Shown in pieces: positions 1-6,593 of a stretch of 12,588 nucleotides of DNA. The notes below the pieces were generated by a model. That model saw only the letters and a list, made by a program, of their open reading frames with translations. It did not search any database and was not told the DNA's origin. Each line of letters starts with the position of its first letter. Position 1 is the stretch's first letter. Source of the stretch: Hyphomicrobiaceae bacterium (GTDB taxonomy: Bacteria > Pseudomonadota > Alphaproteobacteria > Rhizobiales > MH13); the NCBI GenBank assembly GCA_020442235.1, contig JAGRKQ010000120.1, positions 1-12,588 on the forward strand, in the 5' to 3' direction. The translations under genes were made by a program, and so were the position numbers.

Positions 1-65
1 GCACAAAGCCCGACAATAACCGTCGGAAGCTTCACCGAAATCTTCGTATTCGCGAGAAAAGCCAT
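1..65 (-). CDS. Probable methyl-accepting chemotaxis protein, N-terminus only (runs off the left edge)
   Basis: The minus strand opens with ATG at 65 and stays open to the window edge, giving 21 codons. After a short polar start comes KISVKLPTVIVGL, the beginning of a hydrophobic segment. Short N-termini of the form 'KIS-KLP' followed by a membrane helix are typical of alphaproteobacterial methyl-accepting chemotaxis proteins, whose first helix leads to a periplasmic or HAMP-linked sensor. A purine-rich GGGGCAGGA lies just upstream of the ATG. It is transcribed divergently from the flippase, and a CtrA-like box sits about 70 bases upstream of its start. With only 21 residues the family call rests on pattern memory; another inner-membrane sensor, such as a HAMP-containing kinase or cyclase, is possible. 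Confidence 0.45.
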   Translation of the reverse strand, partial: MAFLANTKISVKLPTVIVGLC

Positions 66-135
66 GTCCTGCCCCAAGACGTAAGGCGGCCACAGAACGG
101 GCCGCATTCTGGAAACAGACCATGAATCCGAAGTC

Positions 136-150
136 TTAACGGCGCGTTAT
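136..150. promoter_or_regulatory. CtrA-like palindromic box in the divergent promoter region
   Basis: The sequence TTAACGGCGCGTTAT matches the CtrA consensus TTAA-N7-TTAA with one mismatch in the last base. It also contains a perfect inverted repeat, TAACG-GCG-CGTTA (137-149). It lies about 70 bases upstream of the leftward gene start (65) and about 165 bases upstream of the flippase start (317), so it fits promoter control of the leftward gene better. CtrA is the cell-cycle regulator that controls motility and chemotaxis genes in many alphaproteobacteria. The match is visible; the regulator is inferred, and another dimeric repressor could use the same palindrome. Confidence 0.4.
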
Positions 151-305
151 GACTCGCGCCGGCATGCCCACAGAACACCGGTTTACCGCCGATTCACCCC
201 ATTTTTGCACGCCCTTGCGCCTGGAACACCTGCTTAAGCGTTCCGCCTGATGATGGCCCGATGCAAGACTGCGAGCCGGATGCTTCCCGGCTGCTGGAGA
301 CGGGT

Positions 306-310
306 GAGGA
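306..310 (+). promoter_or_regulatory. Ribosome-binding site supporting the GTG start of the flippase
   Basis: GAGGA lies 6 bases before the GTG at 317. This spacing is ideal and decides in favour of the GTG over the internal ATG at 458, which would remove the first 47 residues. Confidence 0.65.
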
Positions 311-316
311 CAAAGC

Positions 317-1759
317 GTGCTGGGCAAACTGGTGACATGGACGGCTTCGCAGGTTGAACCGCGCGCGCCGGAAAAACTGCGCCCCCTGGTGACGAAAGTC
401 TTCGATCTCGCCGACGCACTGGTTTCGGGCAAGGGCGAGCGCGCACGTTCGGCGCGCATGGCGCTCCTGACCTTTTCCATCCGCGTTCTCAGCGCCTTCC
501 TCACCTATGGCTCGCAGGTCGTCTTCGCCCGCTACATGGGCGCCTTCGACTATGGCGTCTTCGTCGTCGTCTGGACCTGGGTTCTGATGCTGTCGGTGCT
601 GACCGCGCTCGGCCTGCCTCTGGCGGTTCTGCGCCTCATTCCGCAATATACCGAGACCAACGAAATGGCCCGCCTGCGCGGCGCGCTCTTTTCCACCCGC
701 TGGATCGCCTTCGGCTCGGCATCGCTGGTTGCCGGTGCCGGCGTTCTGGCGACCGTTCTGGCCCCGGGCCTGTTCAACGACGCCTTCATCCTGCCCATCG
801 TGCTGGCGGCGGTGCTCCTGCCGATGATGGCGCTGATCGAAGTTCAGGACGGTATCGGCCGCGCTTATGAATGGCCGGACATCGCCTTCATTCCGCCCTT
901 CATCGCCCGCCCGGTTCTGGTGCTGGTCACCTTCTTTGCAGCCCTGGCCCTTGGCTTCCCCGCCACTGCGCCGACGGCCGTCGGCGCGGCGGTTGTCGCC
1001 ACCTGGATCGTCACCTTCGTGCAGTTCGTGATGCTGGAAAAGCGGCTGAAGAAGACCGTGCCCGCCGGCCCGCGCGAACACCGCCCGGTGGAATGGACGC
1101 TGCTCGCCCTGCCGATGCTGGCGATCGAGGGCTTCCTGTTCCTCATCCTCAACACCGACGTCGTCATCGCCGGCTGGTTCGTCTCCCCCGACGAGGTGGC
1201 CGTCTACTACGCCGCCGCCAAGACGCTGGCGCTGGTGCATTTCGTCTATTTCGCCATTCGCGCCACCACCGCCCACAAGATCGCCGCCCATGCGGCTTCC
1301 GGCGACCGGGTGAAGCTGGAATCGACCGTGCACGATGCCGTGCAGTGGACCTTCTGGCCCTCGCTCGTTCTCGGCCTGACGCTGCTCGCCTTTTCCGGCT
1401 TCATCCTGTCGATCTTCGGCGAGGGCTTTGAATCCGGGTCCGGCTTCCTTGCCGTCCTCATGGTCGGCGTTCTCATCCGCGCCTCGATCGGCCCGGCGGA
1501 AGCCTTCCTCACCATGAACGGCGCCCAGAACCAGGCCGCCCTTGTCTATGCGGTGGTGTTTGCCACCAATTTCGGCCTCAACCTCGCCCTGCTCCCCTTC
1601 CTGGGGCTGATGGGCGCGGCCATTGCGACGGCGGTCGCCATGCTGGTCGAGACCGTGCTTCTGGCCACGGTCGTCTATCGCCGCACGGGCATCATCTGCT
1701 TCGTCGTCCACCCCAGACATCGCGCGCCGCTCGCCGCCAGCCCGGAGCCCGCCGAATGA
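317..1759 (+). CDS. Polysaccharide flippase, Wzx/MATE-like (oligosaccharide flippase family)
   Basis: A 480-residue inner-membrane protein with about 12 hydrophobic segments (roughly 52-70, 80-105, 131-152, 157-178, 194-215, 221-241, 262-285, 292-316, 345-368, 375-395, 405-428, 431-455). This is the size and topology of Wzx-type flippases of the MOP superfamily, which turn lipid-linked oligosaccharides across the inner membrane. Family-like features include the early FARYMGAFDYG segment (70-80), where 'ARYLG...YG' is typical, and a late, small-residue-rich helix (LMGAAIATAV, 431-440). The first ~48 residues are polar and basic, an unusual cytoplasmic extension. The start is GTG with a good ribosome-binding site. 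Its stop overlaps the next start (ATGA, 1756-1759), so it is coupled to a GNAT-fold transferase, suggesting export and modification of the same glycan. No glycosyltransferases are in view, so the substrate is unknown. Confidence 0.85.
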   Translation: MLGKLVTWTASQVEPRAPEKLRPLVTKVFDLADALVSGKGERARSARMALLTFSIRVLSAFLTYGSQVVFARYMGAFDYGVFVVVWTWVLMLSVLTALGLPLAVLRLIPQYTETNEMARLRGALFSTRWIAFGSASLVAGAGVLATVLAPGLFNDAFILPIVLAAVLLPMMALIEVQDGIGRAYEWPDIAFIPPFIARPVLVLVTFFAALALGFPATAPTAVGAAVVATWIVTFVQFVMLEKRLKKTVPAGPREHRPVEWTLLALPMLAIEGFLFLILNTDVVIAGWFVSPDEVAVYYAAAKTLALVHFVYFAIRATTAHKIAAHAASGDRVKLESTVHDAVQWTFWPSLVLGLTLLAFSGFILSIFGEGFESGSGFLAVLMVGVLIRASIGPAEAFLTMNGAQNQAALVYAVVFATNFGLNLALLPFLGLMGAAIATAVAMLVETVLLATVVYRRTGIICFVVHPRHRAPLAASPEPAE

Positions 1760-2889
1760 GCGTTGCCAATATCGCCTCCGCCCGGCGCCTCACCGCAGCC
1801 GCCCGCCGCCATGCCGGCCATCTCGGCTTCGAGGACAGCGCCCTTTCCGGCCTTGCCGCCTGCGCAGTCCAGGCCAACATCTTTGCCGAACCGGAAGTTC
1901 TGGCGACCAGCTTCGGCCATCTGGCCAGCCCCGGCTGGCGCCTGAATGAGGCGCGTGAGGCCGGCCGCCTCGTCGGCGCCGTCGCCATCGACACCGCATC
2001 GGGGCGCTACGGCCCTCTCGGCGGACCTCTGAGCCTTGCCCGCCACCCAATGCACATGTGCTGCGAGCCGCTGCTGGCACGCGGCGCAACCAATGCCGCC
2101 GAGACGCTGCTTGACGCCATCGCGGCGGAGACCGGAAGCCTGGCGCTGTTCTGCCCCTTTCTGCCGGAAGGTTCGGCCTTCCATCAGGCGGCCATGCAGC
2201 GCGGCGCGATCGTGACCCACCGGCTGGAGCGCGCCGCCATCGACACGGAGCTGTCCGGCGAGGCCTATCTGCGCACAGCCCTTGGCCGTTTCCGGCTGAA
2301 GGAACTGAAGCGCCTGCGCCGCAAGCTCGCCGAAGAACATCTTCTGGAATCGCGCGCCGTTTCCGGCACCGAGGCGCTGGGCCGCTCGCTCGCCGATTTC
2401 TTCCAGATCGAGGCTTCGGGCTGGAAGGGGCGGGCCGGCAGCGCCCTCATCAACCGCCCCGAACAGCGCGCGTTCTTCGAGATGGCGGTGACGCGCCTTG
2501 CCGGCGAGGACCGCGCCCGCATCGACGCGCTTTATGCCGATGGCGCCATGATCGCCGCCGTGGTCTCCATCCGCGATGCCGAACGCTGGTATCCGTGGAA
2601 GATGGGGCAGGAGGAATCCTTCGGCAAATTCTCGCCCGGCGCGCTGGTGCTGGAAGACCTCACCCGCCGTCTTCTCGGCGATGGCGGCCGCCAGGTGCGC
2701 CTCGACAGTCTTGCCGATCCCGGCCATCAGCTGGCCGAGCGCATCTGGACCGAGCGCCGCGCCTTCGTCGATTGCGTCGTGCCACTGAATGACGGCATCA
2801 GCGGCCGGCTGGCCATGCGCATGGTTGCCGCGCTGGAAGACGCCCGCAAGAGCGCCGCGGCACAGTATCGCCGCCTGCGCAAACGCTGA
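1756..2889 (+). CDS. GNAT-fold acyltransferase, CelD/BcsL type (Acetyltransf_6 / BioF2-like)
   Basis: A 377-residue soluble protein without signal peptide or membrane span. The C-terminal half (about 165-320) has the pattern of the Acetyltransf_6 domain: a basic helix (KELKRLRRKL, 182-191), then FFQIEASGWKG (215-225), a strand with ADGAMIAAVVSI (261-272), then WYPWKMGQEESFGKFSPG (278-295), where 'K-----Y---SPG' is characteristic. The N-terminal half is a divergent GNAT-like lobe, as is usual in this double-GNAT family. Relatives are linked to cellulose and exopolysaccharide loci and are presumed to transfer acyl or amino-acyl groups. Translation is coupled to the flippase by the ATGA overlap; GGAG at 1744-1747 is its likely ribosome-binding site. 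Transfer to the flippase cargo is inferred; acceptor and donor are unknown. Confidence 0.8.
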   Translation: MSVANIASARRLTAAARRHAGHLGFEDSALSGLAACAVQANIFAEPEVLATSFGHLASPGWRLNEAREAGRLVGAVAIDTASGRYGPLGGPLSLARHPMHMCCEPLLARGATNAAETLLDAIAAETGSLALFCPFLPEGSAFHQAAMQRGAIVTHRLERAAIDTELSGEAYLRTALGRFRLKELKRLRRKLAEEHLLESRAVSGTEALGRSLADFFQIEASGWKGRAGSALINRPEQRAFFEMAVTRLAGEDRARIDALYADGAMIAAVVSIRDAERWYPWKMGQEESFGKFSPGALVLEDLTRRLLGDGGRQVRLDSLADPGHQLAERIWTERRAFVDCVVPLNDGISGRLAMRMVAALEDARKSAAAQYRRLRKR

Positions 2890-2898
2890 CGCTCAGCG
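2884..2898. terminator. Short hairpin made from the two convergent stop codons
   Basis: A perfect 6-bp inverted repeat, CGCTGA-CGC-TCAGCG, spans the junction of the convergent GNAT and acyl-CoA synthetase genes. The TGA of the rightward gene ends the left arm; the complement of the leftward gene's TGA begins the right arm. No T-run follows on either strand, so it is a weak or factor-assisted bidirectional end signal at best. Confidence 0.35.
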
Positions 2899-4515
2899 GT
2901 CCTCGTCGCGCAGAAGCCGCCGGATCACCTTGCCCGTCGTCGTCAGGGGCAGACTGTCGACGAAAGCGAATTCGCGCGGATATTCATGCGCGGCAAGACG
3001 CGCGCGCACATGATCCTTCAGCGCCGTCTCGATCTCCGGCCCGGCCCGGTGTCCCGGCTTCAGGACCACGAAGGCCTTGACGATTTCGGTGCGCAGCGGA
3101 TCGGGCTTGCCCACGGCCGCCGCCAGCGCCACGGCGGGATGGGACAGAAGACAGTCCTCCACCTCGCCCGGCCCGATCCGGTGACCGGACGAGGTGATGA
3201 CGTCGTCATCGCGCCCGACAAAACCGAAATAGCCCTCCTCGTCCATGAAGCCTTCGTCGCCCGTCATCATCCAGTCGCCGATGAACTTGGCCTTCGTCGC
3301 CGCCTCGTTGTTCCAGTAGCCGAGGAACATCACCGGATCGGGACGGCGCACGGCGATCTGGCCGGTCTCGTGCGGGTCGCACAGGCTGCCATCCGCCCGG
3401 ATGACCGCCACATCGTGGCCCGGCACCGGCTTGCCGGTCATCCCGGCCCTGGAGACGCCGAGACGGTGCGATGAGGCGAGCACGAGATTGCATTCGGTCT
3501 GGCCGTAGAACTCGTTGACCGTCACGCCGAGCTCACGCCGGCCCCACTCATAGGCCTCGCGGCCAAGCGCCTCGCCGCCCGAACCGATGGTCCTCAGGGC
3601 AAGATCGAAGCGCGCCCGCGGGCTCTCCACCTCGCGCATCATCCGCAATGCCGTCGGCGGGATGAAAGCATTGCGGACCTTCATCTCGCTCATCAGCCGC
3701 AGCGCGGTCTCCGGCTCGAAACGATCCAGCCGCGCCGAGACGACCGGCACGCCGAAATGCAGGCCCGGCATCAGGATGTTGAGCATGCCTCCGGCCCAGG
3801 CCCAGTCGGCCGGCGTCCACAGAAGATCGCCCGGCTCGGGAAAGAGGTCATGCGGCATCTCCATGCCCGGCAGATGGCCGAGCACCACCCGGTGTCCGTG
3901 CAGCGCCCCCTTGGCCGGGCCGGTCGTGCCGGAGGTGTAGATCATCAGCGCCGGATCGTCCGGCCCGGTGGGATGCGCCTTGAACCCGCCATCCCCGCCG
4001 CTCAAAAGCGGCAGCAGCGCCTCGGCGCCCTCGGTCGCCCCATCGAGGCAGATCAGGCGATCGAGATCGGCCAGCGTCCCCGAAACCGCGATCACCTTGG
4101 AAAGCGCCGCCGGCGAACCGATGATCAGCCGCGCCCCGCAATCGCGCAGGCGGTGTTCGAGCGCATCGGTGCCGAAGCGTTCCGAAAGCGGCACCGAGAT
4201 CGCCCCGAGCTTGAACAGGGCCGCATGCACGATCGCCGTTTCCGGCACCTGCGGCAGGATCACGGCGACCCGCGCGCCCGGCACCACGCCCCTTGCAGCA
4301 AGATGCGAGGCGAGCCGGCTGGACCGTTCGGCGAACTGCCCGAACGTCAGAACCTCGCCGGCGCCTTCCGTTTGCGACCAGGTCAGGATCGCCGGACGGT
4401 CGGGTTCGGCCCGTCCCCACTTGTCGGCAATGTCGAGGCCGATGTTGTAGCGCTCGGGAACCTGCCAGACGAAGGCCTTGCGGACGGCCTCATAGCTTTC
4501 AAGACGCGGCAGCAT
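2893..4515 (-). CDS. Acyl-CoA synthetase (AMP-forming, ANL superfamily), medium-chain/aromatic-acid type
   Basis: A 540-residue cytosolic enzyme that activates a carboxylic acid with ATP to an acyl-adenylate and then an acyl-CoA. All core ANL motifs are intact: the P-loop YTSGTTGPAKG (193-203), the adenine-site FYGQTE (336-341), the TGD aspartate (D420), the hinge GRDDDVITSSGHRIG (434-448), and the C-terminal TTTGK with catalytic lysine K529. Length and motif style resemble medium-chain acyl-CoA and benzoate-CoA ligases; motifs alone do not give the acid. ATG at 4515 is preceded by AAGGA (complement of 4522-4526) at 6 bases spacing. The gene converges on the GNAT gene with 3 bases between stops and is divergent from the secreted esterase, whose hydrolysis products are plausible substrates (inference). 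No truncation is seen. Confidence 0.9.
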   Translation of the reverse strand: MLPRLESYEAVRKAFVWQVPERYNIGLDIADKWGRAEPDRPAILTWSQTEGAGEVLTFGQFAERSSRLASHLAARGVVPGARVAVILPQVPETAIVHAALFKLGAISVPLSERFGTDALEHRLRDCGARLIIGSPAALSKVIAVSGTLADLDRLICLDGATEGAEALLPLLSGGDGGFKAHPTGPDDPALMIYTSGTTGPAKGALHGHRVVLGHLPGMEMPHDLFPEPGDLLWTPADWAWAGGMLNILMPGLHFGVPVVSARLDRFEPETALRLMSEMKVRNAFIPPTALRMMREVESPRARFDLALRTIGSGGEALGREAYEWGRRELGVTVNEFYGQTECNLVLASSHRLGVSRAGMTGKPVPGHDVAVIRADGSLCDPHETGQIAVRRPDPVMFLGYWNNEAATKAKFIGDWMMTGDEGFMDEEGYFGFVGRDDDVITSSGHRIGPGEVEDCLLSHPAVALAAAVGKPDPLRTEIVKAFVVLKPGHRAGPEIETALKDHVRARLAAHEYPREFAFVDSLPLTTTGKVIRRLLRDEDR

Positions 4516-4620
4516 CGCTTTTCCTTTTCAAATCTTCCGACCTTACCTTGCGACACTGTTCCCTGGCAGCAACAACGCCCGAAATACCGCGATGAGCCTG
4601 ATGACAACCCGCTGCGTTTC

Positions 4621-4648
4621 TTGGCATCAATTCCATCAGGGATACAAG
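4621..4648 (+). promoter_or_regulatory. Candidate sigma-70 promoter of the esterase gene
   Basis: TTGGCA (4621-4626, 5 of 6 to TTGACA) and TACAAG (4643-4648, 4 of 6 to TATAAT) are 16 bases apart. Transcription would start near 4655, inside the adjacent hairpin sequence, leaving a very short leader. Confidence 0.35.
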
Positions 4649-4664
4649 CCGGCAAAAAGCCGGC
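4648..4664 (+). repeat. Hairpin directly before the esterase ribosome-binding site
   Basis: GCCGGC-AAAAA-GCCGGC forms a perfect 6-bp G+C stem with a five-A loop. It ends one base before the GGGAGGGA ribosome-binding site (4666-4673). If transcription starts upstream it could insulate or restrain translation initiation; if it starts at the promoter proposed here, only half the hairpin is transcribed and the palindrome might instead be an operator. Confidence 0.5.
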
Positions 4665-4678
4665 CGGGAGGGAACGTC

Positions 4679-6523
4679 ATGAAGGCTCGGTTTCTGGGCG
4701 CGGTTGCGCTCGGCGTGTTGTCGCTTGCCGCAACATCTACTGCACAGGCGCAGTTCAGCACCATCATCACATTCGGCGACAGTCTTTCCGACAACGGAAA
4801 TCTTTCCGCCGCCACCATGGGAACGCAGCCGCCGGCGGCCTTTTACCCGGAAGGCGTGTTCACCAACGGCTCTGTGTGGACGGATGTGCTGGCCACCTCG
4901 CTCGGCCTGTCCGGACCCAACGTCCTCAACTTCGCCTTTGGCGGCGCGCGCACCGATACCCTGATCGACCCGCTGCCGCCCGGCCTGCCGACGCAGATCG
5001 GCACGCTTTACGGGCAGCCTTTCCAGGCCGATCAGCTTGTGACCATCTGGGCCGGCGCCAATGATTTCCTCCAGCTCGTCAACCCAAATCAGGCGCAGCT
5101 CCAGGCCACCGGCATCCAGGCCGCAACCAACGTCCTGACGAATGCGTCGACGGTGGGCCTGACCGGCGCCGGCACGGTCGTCATCATGACCCTGCCGAAC
5201 CTTGGGGCAACGCCGCTCAACAACGGCAATCCCATCACCCAGCAGGGCGGGTTCTTCTCCAGCCAGGTCTACAACACAGCCCTTGCTGCCGGCATCGGGG
5301 CCGTCAGGGCCGCCGACCCGGACACGACCTACATCCTCGTGGACGTCAACCCGCTCTTCAACGAAGCCATCGCCAATCCGGCAACCTTCGGCCTCACCAA
5401 TGTGACGGCGTCCTGCCTGGCCGCGCTGGTCTGCCCGAATGGCACCCAGGCCGATGAAGACGGCTTCCTGTTCTACGACACCGTGCATCCGACCGCCGCG
5501 GTTCACCGCATCATCGCCGGCCTTGTCCTCGACCACCTCATCGCCGGCGAGACGGCGGGCGGTGCCCAGGGGCTGGGGCTCAGCGTCACCGCCGCACGTT
5601 TCGCCGATGTCAGCCAGACCCTTTCGCGCGTCGGCGCGCTGTGGCGGGCCGGCTTCGATGGCGAGGTCTCGACCAACGGCCCCGGTGCGGCGGCGCCGCT
5701 GCGCGCACCCGGACCCTATTTCGAGGTGTCCGGCCGCTACAGCGACAATGATGGCACCGCATCGACCGGCGCTTACACCGATCTCGGCGTGTCGGGCCGT
5801 TTCGGCTTCGACATGCCCTTCGGTGAATCGCTCATCGTCGGCGCGGCGCTGTCGGCTTCCTACGGTGTCATTGACGGCGCGCGTTACGATTACGAACCGA
5901 TCGGCGTTGCCTTCGACGTTTATGCAACGGCCCGTTTCGGCAATGCCTTCCTCGCCGCGACCGTCGGTGCGGGACATTCGATCCTGACCGAAATCGAGCG
6001 CAGCACGACCATCGCCGGCGTCACCAACACCGGCGAGACCACCGCCGACGCCCTGTCGGGTGCCGTCCAGATCGGCTACCGCGCCACACGCGGCGCCTGG
6101 ACCTTCGTGCCGGCTTTCGATCTGCGTGCAACGCGGGTCACCGTCGACGGCTACACCGAATCCGGCATTGGCGCGGTCGTCACCTATAACGACCGCACCG
6201 CCACGACCGTGACCGGTGGCGCGGAACTGCGCGTGGAACGCAGCTACGTGACCGAGACCGGCCGGCGCGGCACCCTGCACGGCCTCATCCGCTACGAGGA
6301 CACGCTGCTCAGCAATGAAGACGCGGTGACCGGCAGCATCGCCGGGGCCAACACCTTCACCACCGTGGTGGAAGACGCCACTGCGCGCGGCTTCGTCTTC
6401 GGCGTCGGCCTCGACACCGAGCTTTCCGGCGGCACGCTCGTCTCGCTCGCCTATACCGGCGGCATCGACGGCGACGGCAACACCAGCCACGACCTGACCG
6501 GACGGGCGACGATCCGTTACTGA
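4679..6523 (+). CDS. Autotransporter GDSL/SGNH esterase-lipase (EstA/ApeE-like)
   Basis: A 614-residue secreted enzyme in three parts. Residues 1-24 are a signal peptide with an AQA|Q cleavage site. Residues 28-290 are an SGNH/GDSL hydrolase: block I FGDSLSDNGN with nucleophile S35, block II glycine in FGGA (88-89), block III GAND (N128), and block V DTVH with D267 and H270, completing the catalytic set. Residues ~298-335 look like the linker helix inside the barrel, and ~340-614 form an autotransporter beta-barrel of alternating amphipathic strands ending in ATIRY. Family members stay attached to the outer membrane with the esterase exposed and cleave short- to medium-chain esters. The ATG at 4679 is chosen because GGGAGGGA lies 5 bases upstream and the signal peptide starts there. 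A cysteine pair (C246, C252) may form a disulfide. The terminal tyrosine is less common than Phe or Trp. Confidence 0.93.
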   Translation: MKARFLGAVALGVLSLAATSTAQAQFSTIITFGDSLSDNGNLSAATMGTQPPAAFYPEGVFTNGSVWTDVLATSLGLSGPNVLNFAFGGARTDTLIDPLPPGLPTQIGTLYGQPFQADQLVTIWAGANDFLQLVNPNQAQLQATGIQAATNVLTNASTVGLTGAGTVVIMTLPNLGATPLNNGNPITQQGGFFSSQVYNTALAAGIGAVRAADPDTTYILVDVNPLFNEAIANPATFGLTNVTASCLAALVCPNGTQADEDGFLFYDTVHPTAAVHRIIAGLVLDHLIAGETAGGAQGLGLSVTAARFADVSQTLSRVGALWRAGFDGEVSTNGPGAAAPLRAPGPYFEVSGRYSDNDGTASTGAYTDLGVSGRFGFDMPFGESLIVGAALSASYGVIDGARYDYEPIGVAFDVYATARFGNAFLAATVGAGHSILTEIERSTTIAGVTNTGETTADALSGAVQIGYRATRGAWTFVPAFDLRATRVTVDGYTESGIGAVVTYNDRTATTVTGGAELRVERSYVTETGRRGTLHGLIRYEDTLLSNEDAVTGSIAGANTFTTVVEDATARGFVFGVGLDTELSGGTLVSLAYTGGIDGDGNTSHDLTGRATIRY

Positions 6524-6551
6524 CCCGGCGGCTGCATCCGGCCTTGACGAG

Positions 6552-6578
6552 AAAGGGGCGCCCTAGGCGCCCCTTTTT
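6552..6578. terminator. Intrinsic terminator between convergent esterase and MscS genes
   Basis: A perfect stem pairs AAAGGGGCGCC (6552-6562) with GGCGCCCCTTT (6566-6576) around a CTA loop, followed by T to 6578. On the plus strand five T's follow the G+C stem, a classic rho-independent terminator for the esterase. On the minus strand the complement gives TTT then CTC, so it can also serve the channel gene, though less strongly. Confidence 0.88.
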
Positions 6579-6593
6579 CCATTCTCCCGGACT

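Larger units (their letters stand above)
66..316. other. Divergent intergenic region (probable chemotaxis gene / flippase)
   Basis: These 251 bases separate the leftward partial gene from the rightward flippase operon. Apart from the palindrome at 136-150 I see no convincing -35/-10 pair for the flippase. The only suggestive bases are TTGCAC at 205-210 and TTAA at 234-237, which are not correctly spaced. No open frame here has both a ribosome-binding site and a recognisable product. Confidence 0.6.
4516..4678. other. Divergent intergenic region, acyl-CoA synthetase / autotransporter esterase
   Basis: A 163-base region holding the promoters of both genes. A plausible rightward promoter lies at 4621-4648 and a strong hairpin at 4648-4664. 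For the leftward gene only a poor match is visible (TTGTCA, complement of 4602-4607, with TATTTC, complement of 4581-4586, spaced 15), too weak to call. Confidence 0.5.

Noticed and set aside
205..220. A possible sigma-54 promoter (TTGCAC...TTGC) before the flippase.
   Set aside because: The required GG of the -24 element is missing and the spacing to the TTGC element is one base short.
194..1720. A 508-codon open frame antisense to the flippase gene.
   Set aside because: It mirrors the flippase codons in a G+C-rich genome; its product is rich in Gly, Arg, Asp, Gln and His with no domain or ribosome-binding site, typical of an antisense shadow.
4581..4607. A leftward promoter for the acyl-CoA synthetase (TTGTCA / TATTTC).
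   Set aside because: The spacer is only 15 bases and the -10 match is poor; I cannot separate it from chance.
4592..4678. A 29-codon N-terminal extension of the esterase starting at 4592.
   Set aside because: It would place a polar segment before the signal peptide and lacks a good ribosome-binding site, while ATG 4679 has GGGAGGGA at 5 bases and starts directly at the signal peptide.
4499..6490. A 663-codon open frame antisense to the autotransporter esterase.
   Set aside because: The sense strand has a full signal peptide, active site and beta-barrel; the antisense product is low-complexity and has no recognisable motif.
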